Notes under the pieces: generated by a model
What the model was told of the DNA's origin: nothing
Seen by the model: the letters and a program-made list of their open reading frames with translations, nothing else
The model's database searches: none
Made by a program: the position numbers and the translations under genes
Part shown: positions 9,482 to 19,892 of the stretch, piece by piece
How the letters are laid out: every line of letters begins with the position of its first letter
Position numbering within the stretch: the first letter of the stretch is position 1
Assembly (NCBI GenBank): GCA_019237945.1
Contig: JAFAOG010000586.1
Span: 1 to 35,556 of the forward strand
DNA from: Deltaproteobacteria bacterium
GTDB lineage: Bacteria > Myxococcota_A > Polyangia > Haliangiales > Haliangiaceae
Length of the DNA stretch: 35,556 nt
Direction: 5' to 3'

Positions 9482-11082
9482 TTGGGCTTGTCGCTCGGCA
9501 GCAGCATCGTCGGGTTCCACTCGACGCGCGCGGGCGGCCGCGCAGAGCCGGTCGGCTCGGGCGACGGTACGGGCGCAGGCGGGGCGACCGCCTGGACGTT
9601 CGACCCGGCAGCCGCGCCCCGGGTTGAGTGGTGCGTCGACTTTTTCGGCGGAATCGCAGCACGGGCCGGGGCGGGCTCGGCGGGCGGTGCGGGGGTGGGC
9701 TCCGCGACCGGGCCTGGCTCCGCAACCGGGGTGGGTGCCGCGGCGCGGGCTGGTTCGCTTGCGGTCGGCGTCGGCGCAATCTCCGCGGCCGGCATCGGCG
9801 CGGGTGCCGAAGGGCTCACCGCCGGCGGAGCCTGCACGTGCACCGTGCGGCCGTGATGGTGCGACTGGGTCGCGCCGACCGCGATCACGATGCCGACGAC
9901 CGCGGTGACGATCGCCCACGGCGCAGGGCGGCGGCGCCACGGCGGGCGCCGCGCCGGCATCGGACGCGTCTCCGCCGGCGACGACGGCACCTCGCCCTCC
10001 TCGAGCGTGCGCGGATCGCTGGGACCGAACTGCACGCCGATCTCCTCGCCGGGCTCCGCCTCGAGAGACTCGATCACGGCGACGAGCGATGGCTCCGCGC
10101 GGCGCGGCGGATCGACGACGGTCGTCGACGCGATCCACGGTGCCTGGCGTGCGCCGGCGACGTTCTCGACCGAGCGAGCGACGAGCCGCGCGCCGAACAC
10201 GATGCCCTCGCGCGCCGCGAATGCTTCGAGGGCGTCGGCGAGCTCGCGCGCGGTCGCATAGCGTGCGCCAGGGTCGGAGGCGACGGCGGTCATCACGATG
10301 TCGTCGAGCGCGGCGGGCACCGATGGGACGAGCGCGCCCGGGCGCGGGACCTCGCCGGAGAGCACGCGGTGGAGGGAGGCGACGTCGTTGTCGGCGAGGA
10401 ACAGCCGGCGGTGCGTGAGCAGCTCGTGGAGGATCACGCCGAGCGAGAAGATGTCGGCGCGGCGATCGAACGCGTGCCCGCGGCACTGCTCGGGCGCCAT
10501 GTACGTGACGGTGCCGTGCATCGAGCCGGAGAGCGTCGAGACGCGCGTCTCCTTCGCGATGCCGAAGTCGGAGACCTTGACCGAGCCGTCGAGCGCGAGC
10601 AGCACGTTGCCCGGCGAGATGTCGCGGTGGACGAGGCCGAGGGGGGCGCCGGTCTCGTCGAGCAATTCGTGCGCGGCGTGGAGGCCTCTCGCGATATCGA
10701 CCGCGATCGCGATGATCGTGGCGAGCGGGACCTCGCGGACGACGTGCGGGTCGTCGGTCTGCATCAGGCCGCGCAGCGAGGTGCCGTGGATGTACTCGAG
10801 GACGAGGTAGTCGTAGCGATCGTGGACACCGGCGTCGAGCACCGCGACGAGGTTCGGGTGGCGCAGGCGGCCGCCGATGCGGGCCTCGCGGTGAAGCGAT
10901 GCCGCGACGTTCGGATCCTCGCGCAGGTGCTCGAGCGGGCGCTTGATCACGACGTGGCGCTGGAAGCCGTAGGCGCGATCGATGCGCGCGAGATCGATGC
11001 GCGCCGAGCCACCCGCGCCGATCGCGCGCAGCACGCGGTACGGGCCGACCTGCTCGATGGGGAGCGGGGCCGGGGCGCTCAC
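9478..11082 (-). CDS. Membrane Ser/Thr protein kinase with Pro-rich extracytoplasmic tail
   Basis: The 534-residue protein has an N-terminal Hanks-type kinase domain (about 12-290). The glycine loop is atypical (GAGGSARIDLA), the ATP-binding Lys is in HVVIKRP, and the catalytic loop reads HRDISPGNVLL, followed by SDFGIAK and MAPEQ. The catalytic-loop Lys of classical Ser/Thr kinases (HRDxKPxN) is Ser here, a variant I associate with a myxobacterial kinase subgroup. A transmembrane helix lies near 388-408 (WAIVTAVVGIVIAVGA), followed by about 125 Pro/Ala-rich residues without a recognisable sensor domain. GTG 11082 overlaps the stop of the preceding kinase (GTGA), and its own stop overlaps the TPR gene. 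It probably phosphorylates partners in its own operon or the FHA activator; both are inference. Confidence 0.92.
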   Translation of the reverse strand: MSAPAPLPIEQVGPYRVLRAIGAGGSARIDLARIDRAYGFQRHVVIKRPLEHLREDPNVAASLHREARIGGRLRHPNLVAVLDAGVHDRYDYLVLEYIHGTSLRGLMQTDDPHVVREVPLATIIAIAVDIARGLHAAHELLDETGAPLGLVHRDISPGNVLLALDGSVKVSDFGIAKETRVSTLSGSMHGTVTYMAPEQCRGHAFDRRADIFSLGVILHELLTHRRLFLADNDVASLHRVLSGEVPRPGALVPSVPAALDDIVMTAVASDPGARYATARELADALEAFAAREGIVFGARLVARSVENVAGARQAPWIASTTVVDPPRRAEPSLVAVIESLEAEPGEEIGVQFGPSDPRTLEEGEVPSSPAETRPMPARRPPWRRRPAPWAIVTAVVGIVIAVGATQSHHHGRTVHVQAPPAVSPSAPAPMPAAEIAPTPTASEPARAAAPTPVAEPGPVAEPTPAPPAEPAPARAAIPPKKSTHHSTRGAAAGSNVQAVAPPAPVPSPEPTGSARPPARVEWNPTMLLPSDKPK

Positions 11083-12017
11083 GCGACCGCCTCGTTGTCC
11101 TCGCGCGCGGCGCGATCGCGGATCACGCGCACGAGCTCGCCGACCGCGGCGCGCGACGAGCTCCAGTGATGCGCATGCGCGAGCTGATCGAGATCGTCGA
11201 CCAGCTCGGCGGCAGTCTGGTAGCGGTCCGCCGGATTGCGGGCGAGCGCGCGGCGCACGATCGCGGCGAGGTCACGCGGGTAGCCGGGACGGCGCTCCGC
11301 CGGATCGGGGACGACGCCGTCGAGGATCTCCCTCATCGCGATCGCGTTCGAGTGCGCGGAGTACAGGCGCGTGCGCGTCGACACCTCGAACAGCAGCACG
11401 CCGCACGCGAAGATGTCGGCGCGGCGGTCGAGCGGCTCGCCGAGGATCTGCTCGGGTGCCATGTACGGCGCCTTGCCTTTGATCGAGCCCGAGACGGTGT
11501 GATAGCTGCGCGAGCGCGCCTTCGCGACGCCGAAGTCGGCGATCTTGACCTCGCCGGCGGTGCCGAGCAGCACGTTCGACGGCGAGACGTCGCGATGGAC
11601 GAGCTGCAGCGACGCGCCATCCTCGCCCGTCGCTTCGTGTGCGGCGTGGAGGCCGGTCGCGACCTCCGCGATGATCGAGACGGCGATGTCGTAGCGAGGC
11701 GGCGCGCGCAGGTGGAGCAGCAGCGACCGCACGTCGATGCCGTCGACGTGCTCGCAGACGAGGAACGCGCCCGCGTCGAACAGATCGAAGTCGAGGATCT
11801 GGACGATGTTGCGGTGGTGGAGGCCGGCGGCGATGCGAGCCTCGTCGACGAACATCAGCGCGACGCGCTCGTTCGCGAGCAGCTCGGTCCGGATGACCTT
11901 GATGACGATCGGGCGCTCGAAGCCATGCGCGCCGACGACGCGTCCGAGATAGACCTCGCCCATGCCGCCGCGCGCGAGTATGCGATCCACCTGGTAGCGG
12001 CCGAGCTGGGTCAGCAC
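11079..12017 (-). CDS. Soluble Ser/Thr protein kinase
   Basis: The 312-residue kinase is almost only a catalytic domain. The Gly loop is [11 protein letters not shown] (15-25), the ATP-binding Lys is K40, the catalytic loop is HRDVSPSN (141-148, with Ser where Lys is usual), then DFG at 161-163 and APYMAPEQ. A short C-terminal helical tail follows, with no transmembrane segment, so it is presumably cytosolic. It is the first gene of the four-gene operon running down to 7353. The start is GTG 12017, directly before [15 protein letters not shown] see no Shine-Dalgarno sequence. Two kinases in tandem sharing the same unusual HRD[VI]SP loop suggest a duplication or a kinase cascade. The first is inference from similarity seen by eye, the second from gene order. 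Confidence 0.92.
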   Translation of the reverse strand: MLTQLGRYQVDRILARGGMGEVYLGRVVGAHGFERPIVIKVIRTELLANERVALMFVDEARIAAGLHHRNIVQILDFDLFDAGAFLVCEHVDGIDVRSLLLHLRAPPRYDIAVSIIAEVATGLHAAHEATGEDGASLQLVHRDVSPSNVLLGTAGEVKIADFGVAKARSRSYHTVSGSIKGKAPYMAPEQILGEPLDRRADIFACGVLLFEVSTRTRLYSAHSNAIAMREILDGVVPDPAERRPGYPRDLAAIVRRALARNPADRYQTAAELVDDLDQLAHAHHWSSSRAAVGELVRVIRDRAAREDNEAVA

Positions 12018-12109
12018 GTCGGAGCGATGATGCCATGACTGGCCACTCGGCTAGCCGGCGGCGCTGGTTGCGCGGCGTTCGATCGGCGTGGAGTTCCGCA
12101 CGCTTGTGG

Positions 12110-12125
12110 TGGCATGAATCGCGCA
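12110..12125 (+). promoter_or_regulatory. Candidate sigma-54 promoter before the orphan terminator RNA
   Basis: TGGCATGAATCGCGCA has GG and GC separated by exactly 10 nt, as in -24/-12 promoters (consensus TGGCACG-N4-TTGCA), though TT of the -12 element is GC here. Transcription would begin near 12136. No sigma-70-like hexamer is evident nearby. Confidence 0.3.
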
Positions 12126-12135
12126 CCATGTCGCC

Positions 12136-12213
12136 TCAGTTCGCGAGGCCCCCGCCTGATCGGGCACCTCGCGCGAGCGGCGGCATCCACTCCTGGGCCG
12201 CCGCTCTTTTTTT
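12136..12213 (+). ncRNA. Candidate small RNA or terminated leader upstream of the DNA ligase gene
   Basis: The 218-bp gap between divergent genes contains a plus-strand intrinsic terminator but no plus-strand gene that could need it. Just upstream is a second stem: CGCGAGG (12142-12148) with CCTCGCG (12167-12173), plus inner CCCG/CGGG pairs and a CCTGAT loop. Together they outline an RNA of about 75-80 nt made of two hairpins and ending in the T-run. The 5' end is a guess from the sigma-54-like site. It may be a free sRNA, or an attenuated leader for the ligase-kinase operon starting 23 nt after the terminator. I recognise no known RNA family. Confidence 0.5.
12175..12213 (+). terminator. Strong intrinsic terminator
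   Basis: GAGCGGCGGC (12175-12184) and GCCGCCGCTC (12197-12206) are perfect 10-bp complements with a 12-nt loop, followed at once by seven T (12207-12213). It is the only textbook intrinsic terminator I found in the window. It lies upstream of, not downstream from, a plus-strand gene. Confidence 0.88.
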
Positions 12214-12223
12214 GGGCGCACGC

Positions 12224-12229
12224 TAGAGT
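12224..12229 (+). promoter_or_regulatory. -10-like TAGAGT for a leaderless DNA ligase transcript
   Basis: TAGAGT fits TANNNT and lies 6 nt before GTG 12236, so initiation would fall on the start codon. No Shine-Dalgarno sequence is present. Confidence 0.5.
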
Positions 12230-12235
12230 GCCGGC

Positions 12236-13768
12236 GTGCTGCTGCGCCAGCTGGTCGATACGAGCGCCGCCGTCACCGAGGTGTCGGGGCGGCTCAAGAA
12301 GATCGGCCTGCTCGCGGAGTGCCTGCGCGCGATGGACGGCAGCGAGCGGGCGATCGGCGCGCGCTACCTCGCCGGCGAGATCCCGCAGAAGACGGGCATC
12401 GGCTACGCGACCGCGGGCGAGGTCGAGCGCACGACGCCGCCGGCGAGCGAGCCGGTGCTGTCGCTCGTCGAGGTCGACCGCCGGCTCGAGGACATCGCGG
12501 CGCTCAAGGGGCCGGGCTCGGCGGGTGCGCGCAAGGCCCAGCTCGGCGAGCTGCTCGCACGGGCGACCCAGCCGGAGCAGCATTTTCTGGCGCGGCTCGC
12601 GATCGGCGAGCTGAGGCAGGGCGCGCTCGATGGCATCGTCGTCGAGGCGATCGCGAAGGCGAGCGACAAGCCGGCCGGCGAGGTGCGGCGCGCGTACATG
12701 CTCGCCGGCGATCTCGGCGCGGTCGCGGCGGAGGCGCTCGCCGGCGGCGACCTGGCGCGGTTCGGGCTCGTCGTGTTCCGGCCCGTGCTGCCGATGCTCG
12801 CGCAGACCGCCGACGACACCGCGCAGGCGCTCGGCGAGCTCGGCGGGCCGACCGCGCTCGAGCACAAGCTCGACGGCTTCCGCGTCCAGCTGCACAAGGA
12901 CGGCGATGTCGTGCGCGCGTATTCGCGGGCGCTCAACGACGTGACCGACTACGTGCCCGAGGCGATCGCGGCCGTGAAGGCGCTGCCGGCGCGGCGGGTG
13001 ATCCTCGACGGCGAGGCGATCGTCTACGGCAAGACCGGCCGCCCGCTGCCGTTCCAGGACACGATGAAGCGGTTCGGCAAGAACGGCCATCTGCTCGCGG
13101 CCGAGATGCCGCTGACGCTGACCGCGTTCGATGCGCTGCTCGTCGACGACGACACGCTGCTCGCCGAGCCCGCGCAACGGCGCTGGGACGTGCTCGGGCA
13201 GCTCGCGCCCACGCTGAGCGTGCCGCGCCTGGTGACGGCGAGCGCCGACGAGGCGGCCGCGTTCTATCGCGACGCGCTCGCGCGCGGCCACGAAGGCATC
13301 ATGGCGAAGGCGCCCGACTCACCGTACGACGCCGGCATTCGCGGCGGGCAGTGGCTCAAGATCAAGAAGGTCCATCGCCTCGATCTCGTCGTGCTCGCGG
13401 CGGAGTGGGGCAGTGGGCGCCGCAAGGGCTGGCTGTCGAACATCCACCTCGGGGCGCGGTCGCCCGACGGGTGGGTGATGCTCGGCAAGACGTTCAAGGG
13501 CATGACCGACGAGATGCTGCGCTGGCAGACAACAGAGTTTCTCGCGCGCGAGGTCGACCGCGACGGGCACATTGTCTACGTGAGGCCGGAAATCGTCGCG
13601 GAGGTCGCGTTCAACGACGTCCAGCGCTCGAGCCGGTACCCCGGCGGGTTCGCGCTGCGGCTGGCGCGGGTCGTCCGCTACCGCGATGACAAGACCGCCG
13701 ATCAGGCCGATACGATCGACGCGGTACGCGCGATCGCGATAGCCGACGGCGTACTATCAGAGGGGTGA
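12236..13768 (+). CDS. lig: ATP-dependent DNA ligase
   Basis: The enzyme seals DNA nicks using ATP. The 510-residue length and layout match the bacterial/archaeal LigB-like group: an all-helical N-terminal DNA-binding domain (about 1-180), the adenylation domain with motif I EHKLDGFRVQLH (nucleophile K211), then ILDGEAIVY (motif III), EGIMAKAPDSPYDAG (motif IV), WLKIKK (motif V) and a C-terminal OB fold (about 380-500). Replicative ligation in bacteria uses the NAD-dependent LigA, so this one is probably a repair enzyme. No Ku or nuclease gene is adjacent. GTG 12236 has a TAGAGT hexamer 6 nt upstream and no Shine-Dalgarno. The stop overlaps the next gene as GTGA, so a kinase is translationally coupled to it. 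Confidence 0.95.
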   Translation: MLLRQLVDTSAAVTEVSGRLKKIGLLAECLRAMDGSERAIGARYLAGEIPQKTGIGYATAGEVERTTPPASEPVLSLVEVDRRLEDIAALKGPGSAGARKAQLGELLARATQPEQHFLARLAIGELRQGALDGIVVEAIAKASDKPAGEVRRAYMLAGDLGAVAAEALAGGDLARFGLVVFRPVLPMLAQTADDTAQALGELGGPTALEHKLDGFRVQLHKDGDVVRAYSRALNDVTDYVPEAIAAVKALPARRVILDGEAIVYGKTGRPLPFQDTMKRFGKNGHLLAAEMPLTLTAFDALLVDDDTLLAEPAQRRWDVLGQLAPTLSVPRLVTASADEAAAFYRDALARGHEGIMAKAPDSPYDAGIRGGQWLKIKKVHRLDLVVLAAEWGSGRRKGWLSNIHLGARSPDGWVMLGKTFKGMTDEMLRWQTTEFLAREVDRDGHIVYVRPEIVAEVAFNDVQRSSRYPGGFALRLARVVRYRDDKTADQADTIDAVRAIAIADGVLSEG

Positions 13769-14901
13769 GGGACGAGGACAAGACGCACGTCCAGGACGAC
13801 GACGCGACGCTCGATGCGCCCGTGCCGTCGTCTCAGGTCACCGTGCCGAGCTTGCCGGCCGCACCCGCGATGCCCGACAGCGACCTCGCGCGCGGCGCCG
13901 TCCTCGGCGACTACCGCATCGAGCACAAGATCGGCCGCGGCGGCATGGGCGACGTCTACCTCGCCAAGCACACGGTGATCGGCAAGCGCGCCGCGATCAA
14001 GATCCTGCGCGGCGACAGCGAGCCCGAGGCGGTGCGCCGGTTCGTCGCCGAGGCGCAGGTCGTCAACGAGATCCACAACTCGAACATCGTCGACGTGTTC
14101 GCCTTCGGCACCGCGCCCGACGGCCGCGCCTACCTCGTGATGGAGTGGCTGCAGGGCGAGACGCTGCGCCAGCGCCTGCAGCTCGGCAAGCTCGACGTCG
14201 AGACGGCCTGCCGCATCGCGCGGCAGCTCGTGCGGGCGCTCGGAGCCGCGCACGGCAAGCGAATCGTTCACCGCGACGTCAAGCCCGACAACGTGTTCCT
14301 CGTCGCCGGCGAGGACCTGACCGTCAAGCTGCTCGACTTCGGCATGGCGAAGCTGCTGCGCATGGATCGGATGACGCAGACGGCGAGCGGCGCGTTCGTC
14401 GGCACGCCGATGTACGTCGCGCCCGAGCAGGCGCGCGGGCTGACGATCGATCACCGCGCCGACATCTACACGCTCGGCGGCGTGCTGTTCGAGATGTTGA
14501 CGGGCCGCCCGCCGTTCGTCGCGAAGAGCGCGTTCGAGGTGATCTCGATGCACATGACGGAGCCGGCGCCGCGCCCCGGCGCGTACGTGCAGGTACCGGC
14601 GGAGCTCGACGAGCTCGTCGAGAGCATGCTCGCGAAGGAGCCGGCGGTGCGGCCGCCGCTCGGCAAGGTCGCCGAGGTGCTCGAGCGCATGATCGATCCG
14701 GGCGACCGCCCGACGACGCCGCACGAGGCTGCGCGCGAGAGCGTGTTGTCGATCGCGAAGACGAACAAGCGCCCGCTGACGCCGCTACGCGAGGAGCTCA
14801 CCCCCGCCGCGAAGCCGGCGCTGCCGATCTGGCTGCTCGTCGTCGTCGCCGTGCTCGGCGCGGCGGGAGCGTTCGCGCTCGTGCGCGGCCTGCTGGGCTA
14901 G
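13765..14901 (+). CDS. Ser/Thr protein kinase with C-terminal membrane anchor
   Basis: The 378-residue Hanks-type kinase has a Thr/Asp-rich N-terminal stretch of about 45 residues, then GRGGMGDVYLAKH (Gly loop), AAIKILRGD (ATP Lys), the classical catalytic loop HRDVKPDNVFLV, LLDFGMAK, and TPMYVAPEQARG. After a short linker, one hydrophobic helix (LPIWLLVVVAVLGAAGAFALV) ends the protein almost at once, so it is tail-anchored with no extracytoplasmic sensor. GTG 13765 overlaps the ligase stop (GTGA), implying co-translation. A functional link between kinase and ligase, such as damage signalling, is only inference from this overlap. Its stop TAG overlaps the convergent deaminase stop in CTAG. 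Confidence 0.93.
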   Translation: MRDEDKTHVQDDDATLDAPVPSSQVTVPSLPAAPAMPDSDLARGAVLGDYRIEHKIGRGGMGDVYLAKHTVIGKRAAIKILRGDSEPEAVRRFVAEAQVVNEIHNSNIVDVFAFGTAPDGRAYLVMEWLQGETLRQRLQLGKLDVETACRIARQLVRALGAAHGKRIVHRDVKPDNVFLVAGEDLTVKLLDFGMAKLLRMDRMTQTASGAFVGTPMYVAPEQARGLTIDHRADIYTLGGVLFEMLTGRPPFVAKSAFEVISMHMTEPAPRPGAYVQVPAELDELVESMLAKEPAVRPPLGKVAEVLERMIDPGDRPTTPHEAARESVLSIAKTNKRPLTPLREELTPAAKPALPIWLLVVVAVLGAAGAFALVRGLLG

Positions 14902-15914
14902 CGGCTCGCCTTGTGAACCGCGGCGGCGAGCGATAGCCGCTGATCCTCGGGCAAGAACGCCGCGTGCACCGCGTTCTCGGCAACGCGGACGAGCTCGTGC
15001 GCGGTGAGGTCGAGCGCATCGGCGGTCGCGCGGTAGTTCTCGCCGATGTAGCCGCCGAAGTACGCCGGGTCGTCGCTGTTGATCGTCACGTGGACGCCCG
15101 CGCGCAGCAGCTTCGCGAAGTTGTGCTCGCGCAGATCCTTGACGACGCGCAGCTTGAGGTTCGACAGCGGACACACCGTCAGCGGCATCCGCTTCGCGAC
15201 GAGCTCCTTGACGAGCGCCGGATCCTCGTCGCAGCGCACGCCGTGATCGATGCGCTCGACACGCAGCAGATCGATCGCTTCGCGGATGTAGCCGGCGGGG
15301 CCTTCTTCGCCCGCGTGCGCGACGAGGTGCAGGCCGTGCTCCTTCGCCTTCGCGAACACGCGCTGGAACTTGCTCGGCGGGTTGCCCTTCTCGCCGGAGT
15401 CGAGCCCGACGCCGACGAGCTCCGCGCGATACGGCAGCGCCATCTCGAGCGTCTCGAGCGCGTCCTCCTCGCTGAGGTGCCGCAAGAAGCACAGGATCAG
15501 CGACGACGTGATGCCGTAGCGCTTGTGGGCGTCGTGCATCGCGTCGCGCAGGCCGCCGATGATCACCTCCATCGGCACGTTGCGCGCGGTGTGCGTCTGC
15601 GGATCGAAGAACAGCTCGGCGTGCACGACGTTGTCGCAGTGCGCGCGCGTGAAGTACTGCATCGCGAGCGCGTAGAAGTCCTTGTGGTCGCGCAGCACGT
15701 CGCAGCCGGCGTAGTACAGGTCGAGGAACGACTGCAGGTCGTGGAAGTTGTAGGCGCGACGCACCTCGTCGACCGACGCGTACGGCAGCTTCGCGCCGTG
15801 CTTCGCGGCGAGCGAGAACATCATCTCCGGCTCGAGCGTGCCCTCGATGTGGAGGTGCAGCTCCACCTTGGGCAGGGCCTGGATCAAGCGCTCGCGGGTC
15901 GGGTCGAGAGTCAT
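14898..15914 (-). CDS. Adenine/adenosine deaminase, adenine-deaminase-like subgroup
   Basis: This is an amidohydrolase-fold purine deaminase. I start it at ATG 15914 (338 residues) rather than TTG 15926. Zinc and substrate motifs are present: PKVELHLHIEGTLEPEMMF (HxH), VAHAGEEG, IDHGVRCDEDP, CPLSNLKL and TINSDDPAYFGGY. The HLHIEGT form and the block FFDPQTHTARNV are what I know from the adenine deaminase (Aah1/ADE) subgroup rather than classical adenosine deaminase (HLHLDG), so adenine is the more likely substrate. It would convert adenine to hypoxanthine and ammonia in purine salvage. The divergent methyltransferase gene starts only 29 bp away. A TATTGT hexamer sits 8 nt upstream of the ATG. 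Confidence 0.9.
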   Translation of the reverse strand: MTLDPTRERLIQALPKVELHLHIEGTLEPEMMFSLAAKHGAKLPYASVDEVRRAYNFHDLQSFLDLYYAGCDVLRDHKDFYALAMQYFTRAHCDNVVHAELFFDPQTHTARNVPMEVIIGGLRDAMHDAHKRYGITSSLILCFLRHLSEEDALETLEMALPYRAELVGVGLDSGEKGNPPSKFQRVFAKAKEHGLHLVAHAGEEGPAGYIREAIDLLRVERIDHGVRCDEDPALVKELVAKRMPLTVCPLSNLKLRVVKDLREHNFAKLLRAGVHVTINSDDPAYFGGYIGENYRATADALDLTAHELVRVAENAVHAAFLPEDQRLSLAAAVHKASR

Positions 15915-15922
15915 ACGGGCGA

Positions 15923-15928
15923 ACAATA
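15923..15928 (-). promoter_or_regulatory. -10-like TATTGT for the deaminase gene
   Basis: On the minus strand TATTGT lies 8 nt before ATG 15914 and overlaps a plus-strand CAATAT that could serve the divergent methyltransferase. The whole divergent gap is 29 bp, so both promoters must be nested and at least one transcript has almost no leader. Confidence 0.45.
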
Positions 15929-15943
15929 TGCGATCGTGCCGGC

Positions 15944-16696
15944 ATGAGCATGACCGGATTCGTCGGATCGATCCCCGAGCTGTACGACCGTCACATGGGC
16001 CCCGTGCTGTTCGAGCCGTACGCGCACGAGCTCGTGAAGCGACTCCCGCGCGGGCGCATCCTCGAGGTCGCCGCCGGCACGGGGCGCGTGACGCGGCGGA
16101 TCGCCGAGCGCGGGGACGAGGTCGTCGCGACCGATCTCAACGGGCCGATGCTCGACGAGGCGCGCAAGCACACGACCGGAAATGTGACGTGGCAGGTCGC
16201 GGACGCGCAGGCGCTCCCGTTCCCCGATGCGTCGTTCGATGCGGTCGCGTGCGCGTTCGGCCTGATGTTCGTCCCCGACAAGCCGCTCGCGCTGCGCGAG
16301 ATGCGGCGCGTGCTGCGCCCGGGCGGCAAGATCGTCCTCAGCGTGTGGGACTCGCACGCGAAGAACCCGGCAAGCCAGACCCTGCACACGCTCGCGTGCG
16401 AGCTGATGCCCGACAACGCACCGACGTTCATGGCGATTCCGTTCTCGCTGCACGACGCCGCCGCGCTGCAGGCGCTGACCGGCGGTCAGGTCGAGACCGT
16501 GGCGATCCTGGGCGTCGCCGAGTCCGCCGCATCGATGGCGACCGGGTTCGTGCGCGGCAATCCGCTCTACAACCAGCTCGTCGAGCGCGGCATCGACGCG
16601 GCCGCGTTCCAGGCGCGCGTCGAGGCAACCCTGGCCGAGCGATTTGGCGACCGGCCCTGCCGGACCCCGATGTCGGCGCATCTCGTGGTGGCCTGA
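15944..16696 (+). CDS. Class I SAM-dependent methyltransferase (UbiE-like)
   Basis: The 250-residue protein has the Rossmann-type methyltransferase core. Motif I is ILEVAAGTGRVTRRIA, the acidic residue of motif II is in VVATDLNGPML, then WQVADAQALPFPDASFDAVACAFGLMF and VLRPGGKIVLSVWD. The SAM site is therefore intact. The N-terminus (YDRHMGPVLFEPYAHEL) is usual for small-molecule methyltransferases of the Methyltransf_11 type. The substrate cannot be deduced. ATG 15944 is followed by a second possible start at 15950. It is separated from tex by 46 bp containing a GC-rich hairpin. Confidence 0.9.
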   Translation: MSMTGFVGSIPELYDRHMGPVLFEPYAHELVKRLPRGRILEVAAGTGRVTRRIAERGDEVVATDLNGPMLDEARKHTTGNVTWQVADAQALPFPDASFDAVACAFGLMFVPDKPLALREMRRVLRPGGKIVLSVWDSHAKNPASQTLHTLACELMPDNAPTFMAIPFSLHDAAALQALTGGQVETVAILGVAESAASMATGFVRGNPLYNQLVERGIDAAAFQARVEATLAERFGDRPCRTPMSAHLVVA

Positions 16697-16704
16697 TCTG
16701 GCTT

Positions 16705-16722
16705 GCGGCCCGGGGAGGCCGC
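16705..16722. other. GC hairpin in the methyltransferase-tex gap
   Basis: GCGGCC (16705-16710) and GGCCGC (16717-16722) flank a 6-nt loop. No T-run follows. It may be a weak terminator or chance in GC-rich DNA. Confidence 0.25.
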
Positions 16723-16725
16723 GGC

Positions 16726-16731
16726 TACGGT
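16726..16731 (+). promoter_or_regulatory. -10-like TACGGT for tex
   Basis: TACGGT fits TANNNT and ends 11 nt before ATG 16743, predicting a leader of only a few nucleotides. There is no Shine-Dalgarno sequence before this ATG. Confidence 0.35.
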
Positions 16732-16742
16732 CGCGACCTTCG

Positions 16743-19814
<3,072 letters not shown>

Positions 19815-19821
19815 CGTTCGA

Positions 19822-19880
19822 CGCGCGCATCGGCACCGCATCGCGCGCATCGGCACCGCGCCGCGCGCATCGACCGCACG
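19822..19880. repeat. Three 20-bp tandem repeats between convergent tex and HNH genes
   Basis: CGCGCGCATCGGCACCGC begins at 19822 and 19842, and a degraded copy (CGCGCGCATCGACCGC) at 19862, an exact 20-bp period. The array fills most of the 78-bp convergent gap. Function unknown. Confidence 0.8.
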
Positions 19881-19892
19881 ATCCGCCACTCG

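Noticed and set aside
15924..15929. CAATAT as a leaderless -10 for the methyltransferase gene
   Set aside because: It lies 14 nt before ATG 15944 and does not fit TANNNT, so it was not counted in the leaderless series.
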